Shown piece after piece: positions 62,568 to 64,000 of a stretch of 64,000 bases of DNA. How positions within the stretch are numbered: the first letter of the stretch is position 1; each line of letters opens with the position of its first letter. This DNA is from Zelonia costaricensis (Eukaryota; Euglenozoa; Kinetoplastea; Trypanosomatida; Trypanosomatidae). The stretch lies in NCBI GenBank assembly GCA_030849075.1, contig JASAOO010003533.1:34459-98458 (forward strand), read 5' to 3'. Position numbers and translations under genes: made by a program. The notes below the pieces were generated by a model. It was given only the letters and a program-made list of their open reading frames with translations, was not told the origin of the DNA and did no database searches.

Positions 62568-64000
62568 CCGGCGACGGGCAGCGAGCAGAGGAGGGAGCGC
62601 GAGGGGGGGGGGCGGTGTGCGGACACGCGGTAGCGAGTCGAGACAACAATTCTGTCGAAGAGGCCTTCGCCCTGTGCGGCCCGCCCCCGCCCCGCCCTCC
62701 CCCGTGTGCTGCCAGTAATGACGGATAAGAAGCGACTCCTGTGCGTGTGTGTGTGTGTGTGTGGTGAAAAGGTCTCTGCGAGGGTTCCGGCTCGCGTGCG
62801 TGTAAGGGTTGCTCCATTTTACCTTGTACGGCTAAGTGAGAGAGAGAGTGCACGTGGCGGTAGGGGTTGCGGCGGCGGCGACGCATGTCTGTGTGCGTGC
62901 GTGCGTACGTGCACGGCGCAGCCTCTGTCCTCCCCTCGGGCTTCTCTCTTCATCTTCTCTTCTGTGCTAGCTACCCCCTGCCCCCCTCCTGCACACACAA
63001 CCCACATGTACACGCACACACACACGCGTCAAGAGGTGAGCTAACGCAGGCCACATGACCCCCACAAACCTGTACAACCGAACGTGCGAGGGGCGCGAAG
63101 AGCCAGCGAGAATCGGATGAGGTGCCCTACAGCCTCAGCGTGCTTTGGGCTCGCTGAGGCAGGTGCCCTGTTGCCTCCTCGCGTCTCGCGCGTTGCCCGC
63201 CTCTGCCAGCCGCTCTCACGAGGTCCGTGCCAACAGCACTGGACTCCATGCTCGATGTCCCCCCCCCCTCACCTCTTCTTTCACGACGGGCCCATGAACG
63301 TCGTGCTCGGCCCGTGGCGTGCCCCACAGCATCACCACTGCCCTCACACCTTTCGCCTCCCCCCGTCCCGTCCCGTCCCTCTCTCGTCCTCACACCGCGG
63401 TGCACACCGAGGTCGGGAACAAGTCGCCCTCCGACTTCGACTGAACTCAGTCTCGTCACTCTCCCCCCTCACCCCCCCTTACTCGCGTCTGAGTGTTTAG
63501 CTTGTCCTCCTCTACGCTCTGATATAGAATACAGTGCATCCCATCCATCCCCTGTCCCTCCATCAGCATCCCCCCTCCCTGCTACCCAAGGCTTCTTCCT
63601 TCATCCTCTCGTCACGCTGTCCGTGGACTCCCGTCGGCGCCTGGTACACGTGTACGGGGATCTGCGTGCGTGTGTGTGTGTGTGCATTCGCCGTGGCCGC
63701 ACGCCTGCCTCTCTCTCTCTCTCTTGTTGACCCCTCCTTTTCGCTCTTCTGCCCTCTGTGCCTCAACGCCCTTTCATCACCACCTCCGCACCTCCCCTGC
63801 GTCGACTGTGGCTGCAGTTGGCGTCGTCTCGTCAAGTTCGCTTCTTCGCTCGCTCTCTTATTGCATTCAGTGTGATTTCCCATTTTCACTTTGGTTGACG
63901 CTGGCGTGTGTGTGCGTGTGTGTTAGTGTGCCATCTCCCAGTGGGTGTGTCTTTCTCTTGTGTTTCCCTCTTAGAGCTCTTCCCCTTCCGCGGCGTCGTC
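62568..64000. other. Gene-free 3' stretch, 1.4 kb
   Basis: No gene is seen. A GT run (62743-62762) follows the NIFK-like stop, a CA run is near 63003-63025, and GT runs are near 63669-63683 and 63905-63925. C/T-rich tracts from 63460 onward suggest the 5' flank of a gene beyond the window. Confidence 0.6.

Noticed and set aside
1..64000. A prokaryotic-type operon or defence system
   Set aside because: Gene spacing, polypyrimidine tracts, absence of ribosome binding sites and the eukaryotic gene content point to a trypanosomatid nucleus.

Overview
The window looks like nuclear DNA of a trypanosomatid, most likely one of the Leishmaniinae (Leishmania, Leptomonas, Crithidia, Porcisia, Endotrypanum and relatives); I cannot resolve the genus. 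All credible genes are on the + strand. They are intronless and GC-rich at third codon positions, and they are separated by long gene-free stretches full of polypyrimidine tracts and CA/GT dinucleotide runs. That is the layout of one polycistronic transcription unit whose mRNAs are made by spliced-leader trans-splicing and polyadenylation. No operon-type signals, rRNA, tRNA, CRISPR array or transposon was recognised.

Layout: 904-2622 coiled-coil protein with a CCDC148-like C-terminus; 3373-6684 exportin-7 (XPO7/RanBP16)-like; 7668-8258 triple RanBP2-type zinc-finger protein; 9075-10274 RIB43A; 11631-12053 TMEM218-like; 13682-14350 and 15590-16240 two divergent Rab GTPases; 18676-20112 CFAP45; 21040-22200 MGRN1-like RING protein; 25290-29963 EDRF1-like protein; 30716-31300 putative mitochondrial protein; 32152-33975 PBP1/ataxin-2; 36324-36539 possible small protein; 37517-38770 orphan; 40169-40702 four-helix membrane protein; 43299-44819 split, catalytically dead NDK-like protein; 46198-48645 eIF4G; 50802-52478 coiled-coil protein; 53068-54099 orphan with an acidic segment; 54708-55496 J-domain protein; 56346-60476 long protein with an N-terminal SPATA4-type CH domain; 61290-62567 nucleolar RRM protein of the NIFK/Nop15 type. 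From memory, and unchecked, PBP1, CFAP45, a Rab pair and EIF4G5 lie close together on T. brucei chromosome 8. This suggests a conserved syntenic block and favours EIF4G5 for the eIF4G gene.

Two themes stand out. The first is flagellar: RIB43A and CFAP45 (doublet-microtubule inner proteins), TMEM218 (transition zone), the SPATA4-type CH protein, the CCDC148-like protein and possibly the NDK-like protein. The second is RNA and translation: PBP1, eIF4G, the NIFK-like protein and the RanBP2 zinc-finger protein, with XPO7 for nuclear transport. Genes in such units are not normally co-regulated by position, so shared neighbourhood is weak evidence of shared function.

The most unusual whole-window signal is positional: (CA)n runs tend to lie just upstream of start codons and (GT)n runs just downstream of stop codons. 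Many mRNAs would then carry complementary 5' and 3' ends. Three N positions (15534, 23908, 50771) lie in C-rich runs, and the first has a duplicated flank that looks like an assembly artefact.
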